This document shows positions 6,543 to 14,516 of a DNA stretch of 24,507 bases, in pieces. A model generated the notes under the pieces. That model was not told the origin of the DNA. It was given only the letters and a program-made list of their open reading frames with translations, and searched no databases. Positions within the stretch are counted from its first letter, which is position 1, and each line of letters opens with the position of its first letter. Origin of the DNA: Candidatus Gastranaerophilales bacterium (GTDB lineage: Bacteria > Cyanobacteriota > Vampirovibrionia > Gastranaerophilales > Gastranaerophilaceae); contig CALUSZ010000167.1 of NCBI GenBank assembly GCA_944323495.1, positions 1-24,507 of the forward strand, in the 5' to 3' direction. A program made the translations under genes and the position numbers.

Positions 6543-9134
6543 ATGATTGATTTTGAAAAATTTACAAACTATTCTCAGGAAATTATTTTTGCGGCAAACG
6601 CCAAGAAAGACTATTACAAGAATTCCGAAGTGCAGCCGGAACATATTGTTATGGCGATGATTGAGGACAAAGGAATCTCTAAAGATTATTTAGAAGAGCT
6701 GAAACTCTTGAACCAAAACTTTATCAATGCAGTTGTTGCCAGAATCAAAGAATATCCGACATTATCAGAACCTTCAGGTTCCCAGCAGGTATTTTTATCA
6801 AGAGATACAAATACTATATTAGAAATGGCTTCTAAAGAAGCTGAAACCCTGAAAGATGATTTTGTCGGAATTGAATGTATATTAATTGCGATGACAAAAT
6901 TAGAGGGTTCGTTTATTAAAGACTTATTGAAGCGAAACGGTGTTGATACAAACTCAATTTTGAACGCAATGAGAAAGATAAGAGGTAATCAAAAAGTGGA
7001 TAATAAAAACGCAGAAGAAAATTTTAAGGCGCTTGAAAAATATTCAACTGACCTTACGGAAAAAGCAAGAAAAGGTAAATTAGACCCAGTTATAGGCCGT
7101 GACGAAGAAGTTCGGCGTATTATACAGGTCTTAAACAGAAGAACAAAAAACAACCCTGTACTGATAGGTGAACCCGGTGTTGGTAAAACCGCTATTGTAG
7201 AGGGTTTGGCACAAAGAATTATAAGAGGCGATGTTCCTGAAAGCTTGAAGAATGTTAAACTTATCTCTCTGGATTTAGGTGCACTTGTAGCAGGTGCTAA
7301 ATTCCGGGGAGAATTTGAAGAACGTCTAAAAGCAGTATTAAAAGAGGTTCAGGAATCTAACGGCGAAATCGTTATGTTTATTGACGAACTTCATACCGTT
7401 GTAGGCGCCGGCGCAACAGAAGGTTCAATGGACGCCGGAAACCTTTTGAAACCGATGCTTGCAAGAGGTGAATTAAGAACAATCGGTGCGACTACAATTA
7501 ATGAATACAGAAAGTATATAGAAAAAGACCCTGCTCTTGAACGACGTTTCCAGCCGGTTATGGTTGATGAACCGTCTGTTGAGGATACTATTTCTATTCT
7601 TAGAGAATTGACAGAAAAATACGAAGTTCACCATGGAGTTCGTATCTTAGACAGCGCTCTTATTGCAGCAGCTCAATTATCTGATAGGTATATTACAGAC
7701 AGGTTTTTGCCGGATAAGGCAATCGACTTAATTGATGAAGCAGCTTCTGCTCTGCGTATTGAAATTGATTCCATGCCGGAAGAAATTGATGTCATGATGA
7801 GACAGAAAATCCAGCTTGAAATCGAAAGAGAAGCTCTGAAAAAGGAAACTTCGCCGGAATGTATTGCAAAGATTGATAAATTAACTTCCGAAATAGATGA
7901 TTTGGAAAGTAAGATTTCTAAACTAAAAGCTCAATGGGAAGTTGAAAAAAGCTCTATTACCGGTGAAGCTGCAATCAAAGATGAAATTGATCAGGTAAAA
8001 ACAAAGATTGCGGAAGCTGAACGCAACACTGATTTGCAGACAGCAGCAGAACTTAAGTATGGCAAATTAATGGAGCTTGAAAAGAAATTGCAGTCAATTC
8101 AAGGTAAAGAAAAAGGTGAAAACCAGCTTCTTAAAGAAGAAATTGACGGCGATGATATAGCTGAAATTGTAAGCAAATGGACAGGAATTCCTGTAAACAG
8201 GCTTATGGAAAGTGAAATGCAAAAACTTCTTCGAATGGAAGATGTTCTGCATAAACGTCTTGTCGGGCAAGATGAAGCAGTTGAAACCGTATCAGATGCA
8301 ATACGTCGTGCACGTTCAGGATTAAAAGACCCTAAACGTCCTATTGGTACATTCATATTCTTAGGGCCAACAGGTGTTGGTAAGACAGAACTTGCTAAAA
8401 CACTGGCAGAATTCTTATTCAATGATGAAGATGCTCTGATAAGAATTGATATGTCAGAATATATGGAAAAACATAACGTTGCAAGACTCGTCGGGGCACC
8501 TCCGGGATATGTCGGCTACGAAGAAGGCGGCCAGCTTACAGAAGCAGTTAGACGCAAACCATATTCTGTAGTTCTTTTTGATGAAATCGAAAAGGCTCAC
8601 CCTGATGTATTCAATTTAATGCTTCAGATATTTGATGATGGACGTTTAACAGATTCTAAGGGAAGAACTATCGACTTCAAGAATACTGTAATTATTATGA
8701 CAAGTAATATCGGAAGCGACATTATCCTTGAAGCATCTTTGAATAATGCAAGCGCTAACTTTGAAGAAACAAAAGAAAAAGTCATGGCAGTAATGAGAGA
8801 ACGGTTTAAACCGGAATTCTTGAACAGAGTTGATGAAACCATATTCTTTAGAGCTCTTACTATGCAGCAATTATCTGCAATTGTAGATATTCAGATGGAA
8901 CATTTGAGAAAATTGCTTGCTGATAAGAATATTACATTCGAGATTACAGATGATGCAAAAGAACTCCTTGCAAGACGCGGATTTAATCCTGTATATGGTG
9001 CAAGACCATTAAAGAGAGTAATAATGCAGATGGTAGAAAACCCGTTGTCTAAGCTTCTTTTGAGTCAGAAATTTATTGACGGAGACCATATAAAAATAGA
9101 TACAAAAGATGATGAAATTGAATTTACAAAATAA
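6543..9134 (+). CDS. clpB: ATP-dependent disaggregase ClpB
   Basis: The protein is 863 aa (E. coli ClpB 857). It has an N-terminal Clp repeat domain (1-145) and AAA1 with Walker A GEPGVGKT (about 209) and Walker [10 protein letters not shown]. The coiled-coil M domain (about 400-530: [20 protein letters not shown] and following) separates ClpB from ClpA and distinguishes it from the shorter-linker ClpC. AAA2 has Walker [10 protein letters not shown] (about 608), [11 protein letters not shown], the pore loop GYVGYEEGG, and sensor 2 GARPLKR near the end. No ClpP-binding loop is evident. With DnaK it pulls proteins out of aggregates in the cytoplasm. GGAG lies 8 bp before the ATG. The leader has an inverted repeat and no CIRCE element. 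A strong terminator follows directly. Confidence 0.98.
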   Translation: MIDFEKFTNYSQEIIFAANAKKDYYKNSEVQPEHIVMAMIEDKGISKDYLEELKLLNQNFINAVVARIKEYPTLSEPSGSQQVFLSRDTNTILEMASKEAETLKDDFVGIECILIAMTKLEGSFIKDLLKRNGVDTNSILNAMRKIRGNQKVDNKNAEENFKALEKYSTDLTEKARKGKLDPVIGRDEEVRRIIQVLNRRTKNNPVLIGEPGVGKTAIVEGLAQRIIRGDVPESLKNVKLISLDLGALVAGAKFRGEFEERLKAVLKEVQESNGEIVMFIDELHTVVGAGATEGSMDAGNLLKPMLARGELRTIGATTINEYRKYIEKDPALERRFQPVMVDEPSVEDTISILRELTEKYEVHHGVRILDSALIAAAQLSDRYITDRFLPDKAIDLIDEAASALRIEIDSMPEEIDVMMRQKIQLEIEREALKKETSPECIAKIDKLTSEIDDLESKISKLKAQWEVEKSSITGEAAIKDEIDQVKTKIAEAERNTDLQTAAELKYGKLMELEKKLQSIQGKEKGENQLLKEEIDGDDIAEIVSKWTGIPVNRLMESEMQKLLRMEDVLHKRLVGQDEAVETVSDAIRRARSGLKDPKRPIGTFIFLGPTGVGKTELAKTLAEFLFNDEDALIRIDMSEYMEKHNVARLVGAPPGYVGYEEGGQLTEAVRRKPYSVVLFDEIEKAHPDVFNLMLQIFDDGRLTDSKGRTIDFKNTVIIMTSNIGSDIILEASLNNASANFEETKEKVMAVMRERFKPEFLNRVDETIFFRALTMQQLSAIVDIQMEHLRKLLADKNITFEITDDAKELLARRGFNPVYGARPLKRVIMQMVENPLSKLLLSQKFIDGDHIKIDTKDDEIEFTK

Positions 9135-9163
9135 AACAAGGGCGTTATGCCCTTGTTTTTTTT
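9135..9163 (+). terminator. Rho-independent terminator of clpB
   Basis: CAAGGGC (9137-9143), a 5-nt loop and GCCCTTG (9149-9155), extended by A-T pairs, are followed by eight T (9156-9163). The run of A on the other side is short, so it may also weakly terminate the convergent sigma/anti-sigma transcript. Confidence 0.93.
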
Positions 9164-9174
9164 ATTTATTTAAT

Positions 9175-9714
9175 TTAAAGTGTCAGTGAAAAAACTATAA
9201 TAGCCGAAAGTACCAAAACAGTCATAACAAAAGCAATACCTACTTTCAAAAAAGGATTAAATGCAAGCGATTCTTCCTCATTAAGATTAAGCTGTTTTAA
9301 AACATTTCTTGAAAAATCCTGCCTTGCCTCATCTCTGGTTTTATGAAACGAATCGTTCATAAGTTTTCTTATATTATAAGTATCCTCAAGCTCCTTTCTG
9401 GCTTTTTTATTATTAATAGTATATTTTTTTATTTTGATATTTTCCTCCGGCGGAAGCTCATTATCAACATAGGCAGATAAATTATTCTGAAAAACTCTAT
9501 ACTGGCTATTTGAACTGGCAGAAAAGACCTCCTCCTCTTTTTCATCTAAGGAACTCCTTAAATCATTAAGCATGGTTTTTATTATATCAAATTTTGCTCT
9601 GCAAGCCGGACATTGCTTTAAATGTTCTTCAACCTTTACTTTCAAAGCCCTGCTTAAATCACCTTCTATATAAAACGAGATTAAAACATCCATCTGCGCA
9701 CATGTTATTTCCAT
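9175..9714 (-). CDS. Membrane-anchored zinc-finger anti-sigma factor
   Basis: This 179-aa protein lies 21 bp downstream of an ECF sigma gene. Residues 1-40 are a zf-HC2/ZAS domain: Cys5, then H31-x3-C35-x2-C38 (EEHLKQCPAC). A second segment, about 80-120 (LSAYVDNELPPEEN and on), reads like another ZAS repeat but has no Cys or His. Residues about 155-178 form one membrane helix (VGIAFVMTVLVLSAIIVFSL) with almost no periplasmic tail. It should hold the sigma factor at the inner membrane until a signal releases it. Because almost nothing lies outside the membrane, the usual site-1 protease route is doubtful and redox or cytoplasmic sensing through the zinc site is plausible. AAAGGGAA is the SD site. 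Confidence 0.88.
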   Translation of the reverse strand: MEITCAQMDVLISFYIEGDLSRALKVKVEEHLKQCPACRAKFDIIKTMLNDLRSSLDEKEEEVFSASSNSQYRVFQNNLSAYVDNELPPEENIKIKKYTINNKKARKELEDTYNIRKLMNDSFHKTRDEARQDFSRNVLKQLNLNEEESLAFNPFLKVGIAFVMTVLVLSAIIVFSLTL

Positions 9715-9735
9715 AATAAATTCCCTTTCTTATAA

Positions 9736-10305
9736 TTAAATAAACTCCTTTAACTCTTGCTGAAGCTTAAGCCTTGCCCTTGAAATTCGTGATTTTACAG
9801 TGCCGAGCGTTGTATTTGTAATCTTAGAAATATCTTCATAACTTAATCCCTCATATTCTCTAAGAACAATAACAATCCTAAGATTATCCGGCAAACTAAT
9901 TACAGCCGCCCTGATTAATTTTTCCATCTCTGAAAAAAGACACCTCTCACCGGGTTCACACCCTATTTTATCCTTAATCTCAAGAAGCTTATCATTATCA
10001 AGCTCAATACTCTTATCTTTGGCATGCTTTTTTATGTAATCATAAAAAATATTTGTAACAATCTGATTAAGCCAAGCCCTAAAATTCTTTGTATCCTTTA
10101 AATTAGGAATCCCTCTGGCCATTTTTAAAAGCGCTTCCTGGGTTAAATCTGCAATATCCTGTCTTTTATCCGTCAGATAGCTGAACATAGTAAAAATATT
10201 TTTCTGAACACGTTTAATCAGCTCCTCCAATGCCTTTACATCACCTTTTTGAGCCAACACAGCAAGCGTATTTATATCCCTTTTTTTATACGTAGATTTT
10301 GCCAT
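9736..10305 (-). CDS. ECF-type RNA polymerase sigma factor
   Basis: This is a 189-aa sigma-70 family protein with regions 2 and 4 only. Region 2 has DIADLTQEALLKMARGI and NFRAWLNQIVTNIFYDYIKK (the -10-binding core). Region 4 has SLPDNLRIVIVLREYEGLSYEDISKITNTTLGTVKSRISRARLKLQ (split here as helix-turn-helix IsKITNTTLGTVKSRISRA). The start is the ATG at 10305: AAGGAG lies at 10311-10316, 5 bp upstream, inside the extra seven codons of a longer frame from 10326. A TATAAT at 10325-10330 would also place the transcript start downstream of that longer start. It is followed by its anti-sigma gene. The target regulon is unknown; autoregulation is usual for such pairs. Confidence 0.93.
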   Translation of the reverse strand: MAKSTYKKRDINTLAVLAQKGDVKALEELIKRVQKNIFTMFSYLTDKRQDIADLTQEALLKMARGIPNLKDTKNFRAWLNQIVTNIFYDYIKKHAKDKSIELDNDKLLEIKDKIGCEPGERCLFSEMEKLIRAAVISLPDNLRIVIVLREYEGLSYEDISKITNTTLGTVKSRISRARLKLQQELKEFI

Positions 10306-10326
10306 ACAGGCTCCTTCTGATGACAT

Positions 10327-10663
10327 TATAAAAAAATAGGCTGAATTTTAAATTACCTTACAGGGGATGAATTAGAATAATAAACAAAAGAAAACAGGTC
10401 GGTTAAATATCCTTCCTGTTAAGATTTTACACTAGCCGAAATATAAATAGCAATTTCATTGTACACTAAAATCCAGAAAATTTCAAATAATAATAATGAT
10501 TATTCTAAAAACTATATACATCAATTTTGCGCTCTAAGGCTGTAATACCAAAGAAATTACAAAGTTTTTCGAAATGTAAACTTATGTAACAATTATATCT
10601 TTTTTATATACTAAATTGTCAATTTTCTTTACAATTCTGTTTTAAAATATATAGAGGCAGACT
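10327..10663. other. Divergent regulatory region between the sigma gene and the 147-aa gene
   Basis: This stretch of 337 bp has no gene I can support. On the minus strand, TTGCTA (10448-10453), 18 bp and TAAAAT (10424-10429) could be a distal sigma-gene promoter. Just after its predicted start, AACAGG (minus; 10415-10420) pairs with CCTGTT (10393-10398) around a 16-nt loop, followed by a U-rich run. That could be a 5' hairpin or a weak attenuator. A proximal -10 TATAAT is at 10325-10330. On the plus strand, TTTACA (10630-10635) and TATAGA (10652-10657) are promoter-like but lie very close to the ATG at 10664. TAATAATAATGATTATT (10488-10504) is a loose palindrome. Confidence 0.4.
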
Positions 10664-11107
10664 ATGACTTATAAATTTAATTCAATTGTAAACAAAAATG
10701 AAGCAGATGCATTAAAAGAAATGATATTCAAGCGTGTCCGCGAACGCGCTCAGTCAATGAATGAAGATGTGCACTCTGACATAATGGATATTGCAAGAGA
10801 TTCATTTGTAAGCAGCAATAACCCGTTTTCACGCATCGTAGAATCCAGCCCTGTACAGCAGGAAGCTAAAGAGCCTGAAGCTAAAGCACAAGATAATAGT
10901 ATAGGTTTTCCGGTTAAAGAACCTGCTTTAAAACAAGCAAAAATTAATGAACAAATATCAACAGCCGTTATAAACAATAACATGCTTGAAGCAAGAAATA
11001 CATTAAGCAGCAAACAGAGTTTTATGGGAGCTTTGAACTTCTTGAATTCTCAAGCCGCAGTTTCATTAATAAAAACCAGAGCAGACAGGTTTGAAATGAT
11101 AGTATAA
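10664..11107 (+). CDS. Uncharacterised 147-aa protein
   Basis: I do not recognise this protein. The first 45 residues are charged and helical (NEADALKEMIFKRVRERAQS). Residues about 60-95 are a Pro/Glu/Lys-rich linker (VQQEAKEPEAKAQ). The C-terminal part is helical and more hydrophobic (FMGALNFLNSQAAVSLIKTR). There is no signal peptide, membrane segment or Cys. AGAGG at 10654-10658 is the likely SD site, 5 bp before the ATG. A short hairpin (AAATATT-acc-AATATTT) just after the stop may end it weakly. It faces away from the sigma/anti-sigma pair and precedes the prepilin gene, which has its own promoter, so a shared role is not shown. Confidence 0.7.
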   Translation: MTYKFNSIVNKNEADALKEMIFKRVRERAQSMNEDVHSDIMDIARDSFVSSNNPFSRIVESSPVQQEAKEPEAKAQDNSIGFPVKEPALKQAKINEQISTAVINNNMLEARNTLSSKQSFMGALNFLNSQAAVSLIKTRADRFEMIV

Positions 11108-11140
11108 AATATTACCAATATTTATTTTATTAAAATATTA

Positions 11141-11169
11141 TTGACACAGATTGGTTAGTTTGTTAAAAT
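11141..11169 (+). promoter_or_regulatory. Promoter of the prepilin-like gene
   Basis: TTGACA (11141-11146), 17 bp, TAAAAT (11164-11169). The -35 is perfect and the -10 has one mismatch. The predicted start near 11176 gives a leader of about 48 nt with AAAGGAA just before the ATG. Confidence 0.85.
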
Positions 11170-11224
11170 AAATATAGTAGATGTAGTTAATTAAAAAAAT
11201 AATATAAGAAGAGAAAGGAATATT

Positions 11225-11914
11225 ATGATGAAGAAGACAGGTTTTACTCTTGCAGAAGTATTGATTACTTTGGCCATCATCGGTGTTGTAGCCACATTAA
11301 CACTTCCTGCATTAATGACAAACACTGCAGAACAGCAGGCAAAAACAGCATTAAAGAAAGGTATCAACACATTGACTGAAGCAGCTCAAATGAATCAGGC
11401 TATCTCAGGGTTTGACTATGCTTCTTTATCATCATCTAATACACAAGATTCAGAAGCTCAATCATTATACGGTTTACTTGCAACAAGAACTTCTGTTGAT
11501 TATCAGAAAAGTGGAACTAGCAAAATACCTAGTATGCAAGGTTCTGCAAATGAAACGCCATCTAGTAACTATGCTCTATTCTTTAGAGATGGTTCAGCTT
11601 TAATGTTTCAGCCAACTGTTGTAAGTTCAAGCTCTCCAGCAAGCGCAGGTACAGGTTCTGCAGCAGGTACAAAAGTTATGGAAGATAACTTAGTTTATGG
11701 TATCACTGCTATATATGATACAAATGGTGCAAAAGGACCTAACATTGTATCTAACTGTTTAGGTCAAGCATTAGGAGTTGCAAAAGATTCTCAAAGTACA
11801 ACTGCTTGTGATGACAAATCTCAACGTGTAATTAAAGACCAATTTTGTGTAAGACTTCGTGCAGGTTATGCAGTACCGAACGGTGCAGCTGCAAGATGGG
11901 CATTTGAAAACTAA
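11225..11914 (+). CDS. Prepilin-like protein with type IV N-terminal methylation motif
   Basis: This is a 229-aa protein. Its N-terminus MMKKTGFTLAEVLITLAIIG is a classic class-III signal: cleavage by prepilin peptidase after Gly6, methylation of Phe7, and Glu at mature position 5. A hydrophobic assembly helix runs to about residue 30. The C-terminal domain is rich in Ser, Ala, Thr and Gly and has three Cys (SNCLGQ, TACDDK, QFCVRL), two of which may form the usual pilin disulfide loop. It would be inserted in the inner membrane and assembled into a pilus or a type II secretion pseudopilus. The ATGATG start leaves two possible first codons (11225 or 11228). It has its own promoter and terminator, so it is a single-gene unit without assembly genes nearby. 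Confidence 0.93.
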   Translation: MMKKTGFTLAEVLITLAIIGVVATLTLPALMTNTAEQQAKTALKKGINTLTEAAQMNQAISGFDYASLSSSNTQDSEAQSLYGLLATRTSVDYQKSGTSKIPSMQGSANETPSSNYALFFRDGSALMFQPTVVSSSSPASAGTGSAAGTKVMEDNLVYGITAIYDTNGAKGPNIVSNCLGQALGVAKDSQSTTACDDKSQRVIKDQFCVRLRAGYAVPNGAAARWAFEN

Positions 11915-11933
11915 GTTAAATAAAAAAATAAAT

Positions 11934-11964
11934 AAAAAAAGAGAGCCTATAGGCTCTCTTTTTT
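11934..11964 (+). terminator. Rho-independent terminator of the prepilin-like gene
   Basis: GAGAGCC (11941-11947), loop TATA, GGCTCTC (11952-11958), then six T, with an A run on the 5' side that extends the stem and would also serve the opposite strand. Confidence 0.95.
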
Positions 11965-12004
11965 ATTTTAAATATCAGCCATTTGGCCATTTCCTTCTTG
12001 CCTA

Positions 12005-12033
12005 TTGCCGATTTCGGCTAAATATGGTATAAT
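12005..12033 (+). promoter_or_regulatory. rpsA promoter with extended -10
   Basis: TTGCCG (12005-12010), 17 bp, TGG-TATAAT (-10 at 12028-12033 with the upstream TG of an extended -10). The start is predicted near 12040, at the GTG that opens a longer frame, which argues that translation starts at 12067. Confidence 0.85.
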
Positions 12034-12066
12034 ACCCTCGTGTTTATTTGGAAAAGGAGAATACGC

Positions 12067-13143
12067 ATGGTGGAACAGTATTCAGATATTGATTTTGAAG
12101 CACTTTTAAAAAAGTATGATTACAACTTTAAACGAGGCGACATTGTTAAAGGTATTGTATGTGCTTATGAGTCTGACGGAGCAATTGTTGATATTGGCTC
12201 AAAAAGTACGGCTTTCGTGCCGGCTTATGAAATCTCTTCTGATAAAAAAGCAAAAGCGGAAGATGTTTTAGAACTCAATAAAGAGTATGAATTCTTAATA
12301 ACACAGGATTCTGATGAAAATGGAAAGTTCATGCTCTCTTATAAAAAAGTTCATCTTGCTCATACCTGGGCAGAACTTGAAAAAGTCAAAGAGGCTGACG
12401 AAACTATTTCCGTATCTGTGGCACAAATCGTCAGGGGCGGAGTTGTAGTTGATATCTCAGGGGTACAGGGATTTATTCCGCAGGGGCAGCTCTTAGCAAG
12501 GGAGACTATATGTAACCCGGGAGATAAACTTGATGTTAAAATTTTAACGATTGATAAATCCCAGAATAATTTAATTCTATCTAATAAAAAAGTTTTTGAG
12601 ACTAACATGGCTGAAACAAGAAAAAATGTTTTTGAACAGGTTGAAGTAGGTCAAATTGTTAAAGGCGAAGTAGTAAGAATCACAGATTTTGGCGCATTTG
12701 TTAACGTTGGCGGAGTTGATTGTCTGCTTCCTCTATCTCAAATTTCCTGGAAATGGGTTGAACATCCTACAGATTTATTAAAAGTCGGGCAGGAAATTAA
12801 TGTCGAAATTATTGATGTTGATTATGACAAACAAAGAATAAGCTTAAGTTTGAAAAACACTGAGCCTGATCCGTGGATTAAAGCTGAAGAAGAGTTGAAA
12901 GAGGGCGATATTAAAGAGGGTATTATTACACGTATAAAACCTTTTGGAGCATTTGTTGAAGTCATGCCCGGTGTAGAAGCTCTTCTTCCACAGTCAGCTC
13001 TTAGTGAGTATCAAAACACAAATAAATGTATTTTAAATGCGGGGGATAAAATTGATACTAAGATTATTAAATTCCACCCAAAAGATAAACGCATTTCATT
13101 AGGGCTTCCTACTGACGAGAAAACTGAAGTTGCTGCAGAATAG
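12067..13143 (+). CDS. rpsA: 30S ribosomal protein S1 (four S1 domains)
   Basis: The protein is 358 aa from the ATG at 12067, which has AAAAGGAG 7 bp upstream; the longer GTG start at 12040 coincides with the transcript start and is rejected. It holds four OB-fold S1 domains: about 20-85 (RGDIVKGIVCAYESDGAIVD), about 100-165 (VQGFIPQGQL), about 185-255 (GQIVKGEVVRITDFGAFVNV) and about 275-345 (EGDIKEGIITRIKPFGAFVEV). Domains 3 and 4 are the canonical ones, with FGAFV. S1 brings mRNA to the 30S subunit. Cyanobacterial S1 is usually about 330 aa with three domains and E. coli has six, so four is intermediate. The last 35 bp overlap maf, tail to tail. Confidence 0.93.
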   Translation: MVEQYSDIDFEALLKKYDYNFKRGDIVKGIVCAYESDGAIVDIGSKSTAFVPAYEISSDKKAKAEDVLELNKEYEFLITQDSDENGKFMLSYKKVHLAHTWAELEKVKEADETISVSVAQIVRGGVVVDISGVQGFIPQGQLLARETICNPGDKLDVKILTIDKSQNNLILSNKKVFETNMAETRKNVFEQVEVGQIVKGEVVRITDFGAFVNVGGVDCLLPLSQISWKWVEHPTDLLKVGQEINVEIIDVDYDKQRISLSLKNTEPDPWIKAEEELKEGDIKEGIITRIKPFGAFVEVMPGVEALLPQSALSEYQNTNKCILNAGDKIDTKIIKFHPKDKRISLGLPTDEKTEVAAE

Positions 13144-13687
13144 CTTCTACCGCTTCCGGAGCAAGACCTACAATATTTTCAAAACTTCCCTCAAATTTAT
13201 CTAAATAATTTGGGGGAAGTTCTTGTATTCCATAGCTTCCCGCTTTATCAAGAGGGTTAAAGCTATCAATATAATAATGTATCATATCGTCAGTCCATTG
13301 GGTAAATCTTACATAGCTTGTAGTTGAAAGTAATGCTGCACGGTTAGTTTTGGTATTTATTCCGCAAGATGCCGTTACAACGGAGTGGGTGTTTCCGGAA
13401 AGTGATTTAAGCATCTTAAAAGCTTCTTCTTTTGAATGGGGTTTGCCAAGAATTCTGTTCTGGAAAACAACTACCGTATCAGCCGCAAACACAAGCGAAT
13501 CATTATTAACACGTCTTACCACATCAAGACATTTCTTCGTTGCTAAATCCTCTATCTTTTCATAAGAAAAAATGTTATCCGGAAGCTTCTCATCATAGTT
13601 TGAAGGTATAATCTCAAACTTAAGTCCCATATCTTCCAGTATTTTTTTTCTCCTTGGTGAATTTGATGCAAGAATAAGTTTTACCAT
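13109..13687 (-). CDS. maf: Maf family nucleoside triphosphate pyrophosphatase
   Basis: The 192-aa length is normal for Maf. It has LASNSPRRKKIL (6-17) at the N-terminus, the catalytic Asp70 in AADTVVV, the conserved GKP at 81-83, and DKAGSYGIQ near 148-156, as in the dTTP/UTP-hydrolysing YhdE type. It releases pyrophosphate from non-canonical or pyrimidine nucleotides in the cytosol, and Maf proteins in some bacteria affect septation. The ATG directly follows the stop of the 169-aa gene (TAGATG), so the two are translationally coupled. The gene ends inside the 3' end of rpsA (35-bp convergent overlap) with no terminator between. Confidence 0.95.
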   Translation of the reverse strand: MVKLILASNSPRRKKILEDMGLKFEIIPSNYDEKLPDNIFSYEKIEDLATKKCLDVVRRVNNDSLVFAADTVVVFQNRILGKPHSKEEAFKMLKSLSGNTHSVVTASCGINTKTNRAALLSTTSYVRFTQWTDDMIHYYIDSFNPLDKAGSYGIQELPPNYLDKFEGSFENIVGLAPEAVEAILQQLQFSRQ

Positions 13688-14197
13688 CTAAAATACTCCG
13701 TTAAGCGGTTCTAAGAAGATTTTTTGAACTTTGTCAGCTGTCTCTAATAACTTTTTAGATGCTTGTTTTGTAAAACCGCCGATATTTATAAATTTCTTTA
13801 CTATCATTGCGTTATTATCAAAATTTTCTCTTGCAGCCGATAAGAGAGCATGGGCTTCTGATAATGTACTTTTCCACCCCTTATAAAACGGCTTTTTATG
13901 CTTTATTATCTCTCCGGTTTTGTTATCAAAAGTAAGTTTCACTTTTCCAAATTCAAGCGTTGATTCGCCAAACATTTCGTTAGAAGGGGCTAAAAGCCAG
14001 CGTTTGTCAGAGAAAAATCCCTGCTCATTAATACTTAAACCTCCCAATACTTTTGCAGAAAATTCACCTCCGCTTTCATGGCATCTGCTTTTAGAATTCA
14101 TTTTTTTCAAAATATCATGCATATTACGAAGCCCGTTTCCGTCTAAAAAATGTCTCTTTGCCTGAAATGAATTCCCCTGCAGCATCTGAACTTTCAT
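13688..14197 (-). CDS. Uncharacterised 169-aa protein coupled to maf
   Basis: I do not recognise this protein. From the ATG at 14197 it has AAGGAG 7 bp upstream; a longer frame opening at 14251 has no SD and would start inside the promoter. It carries Lys/Asn-rich helices at the N-terminus, and a central beta-like segment around 70-105 (WLLAPSNEMFGESTLEFG, then KVKLTFDNKTGEI). The C-terminus is helical (about 120-165). There is a single Cys and no signal peptide or membrane helix. The TAG stop abuts the maf ATG, so it is first in a two-gene operon whose promoter (14223-14251) overlaps one firing the other way. Confidence 0.75.
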   Translation of the reverse strand: MKVQMLQGNSFQAKRHFLDGNGLRNMHDILKKMNSKSRCHESGGEFSAKVLGGLSINEQGFFSDKRWLLAPSNEMFGESTLEFGKVKLTFDNKTGEIIKHKKPFYKGWKSTLSEAHALLSAARENFDNNAMIVKKFINIGGFTKQASKKLLETADKVQKIFLEPLNGVF

Positions 14198-14222
14198 AAA
14201 ATACTCCTTTATAACTTTTGAT

Positions 14223-14251
14223 AATATATTAAAATTTGACATATTTTCCAA
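14223..14251 (-). promoter_or_regulatory. Promoter of the 169-aa gene and maf (minus strand)
   Basis: On the minus strand, TTGGAA (14246-14251), 17 bp, TATATT (14223-14228). The predicted start near 14216 gives a leader of about 19 nt with AAGGAG. It physically overlaps the plus-strand promoter at 14236-14264. Confidence 0.6.
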
Positions 14252-14264
14252 TGTATCTTATAAT
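14236..14264 (+). promoter_or_regulatory. Perfect consensus sigma-70 promoter of the 66-aa gene
   Basis: TTGACA (14236-14241), exactly 17 bp, TATAAT (14259-14264). All twelve positions and the spacing match the consensus. The start is predicted near 14271, and AAAGGA lies before the ATG at 14316. Confidence 0.9.
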
Positions 14265-14315
14265 ACTACATGGAATTAAGAATTATATTGATATTTTACT
14301 CTGGAAAGGATTTGT

Positions 14316-14516
14316 ATGCAAGAAAATGAAGCAGCTACAGATAAACGTAAAGAGCTTGAAGATTTGATTACAGTCAACTCTTGCTTGATTGATGTATTAA
14401 AAGATGCATGTGAATTTAATATGGAACTCGAATACATTTCACTTATTCATTCCGCACTCTCTGTAATCTCAAAAAAACAGCTGGAATCCCTAAAACTTGT
14501 AAGTGAACTGCATTAA
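14316..14516 (+). CDS. Uncharacterised 66-aa helical protein
   Basis: I do not recognise this protein. It is acidic and almost wholly helical by composition, with heptad-like Leu/Ile spacing (ELEDLITVNSCLIDVLKDA, then MELEYISLIHSALSVISKK). It has two Cys and no signal peptide or membrane helix. A small dimeric or adaptor protein would fit, but this is inference. AAAGGA lies 7 bp before the ATG, and it is driven by a perfect consensus promoter, so it is probably highly expressed. Its stop overlaps the end of the convergent radical SAM gene by 4 bp, and no terminator is visible. Confidence 0.75.
   Translation: MQENEAATDKRKELEDLITVNSCLIDVLKDACEFNMELEYISLIHSALSVISKKQLESLKLVSELH

Noticed and set aside
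10306..10326. Longer start of the sigma factor (MSSEGAC...)
   Set aside because: The SD site lies inside these codons and the -10 overlaps the longer ATG; the start at 10305 fits better.
12040..12066. Longer GTG start of rpsA
   Set aside because: The codon coincides with the predicted transcript start and has no SD, whereas AAAAGGAG precedes the ATG at 12067.
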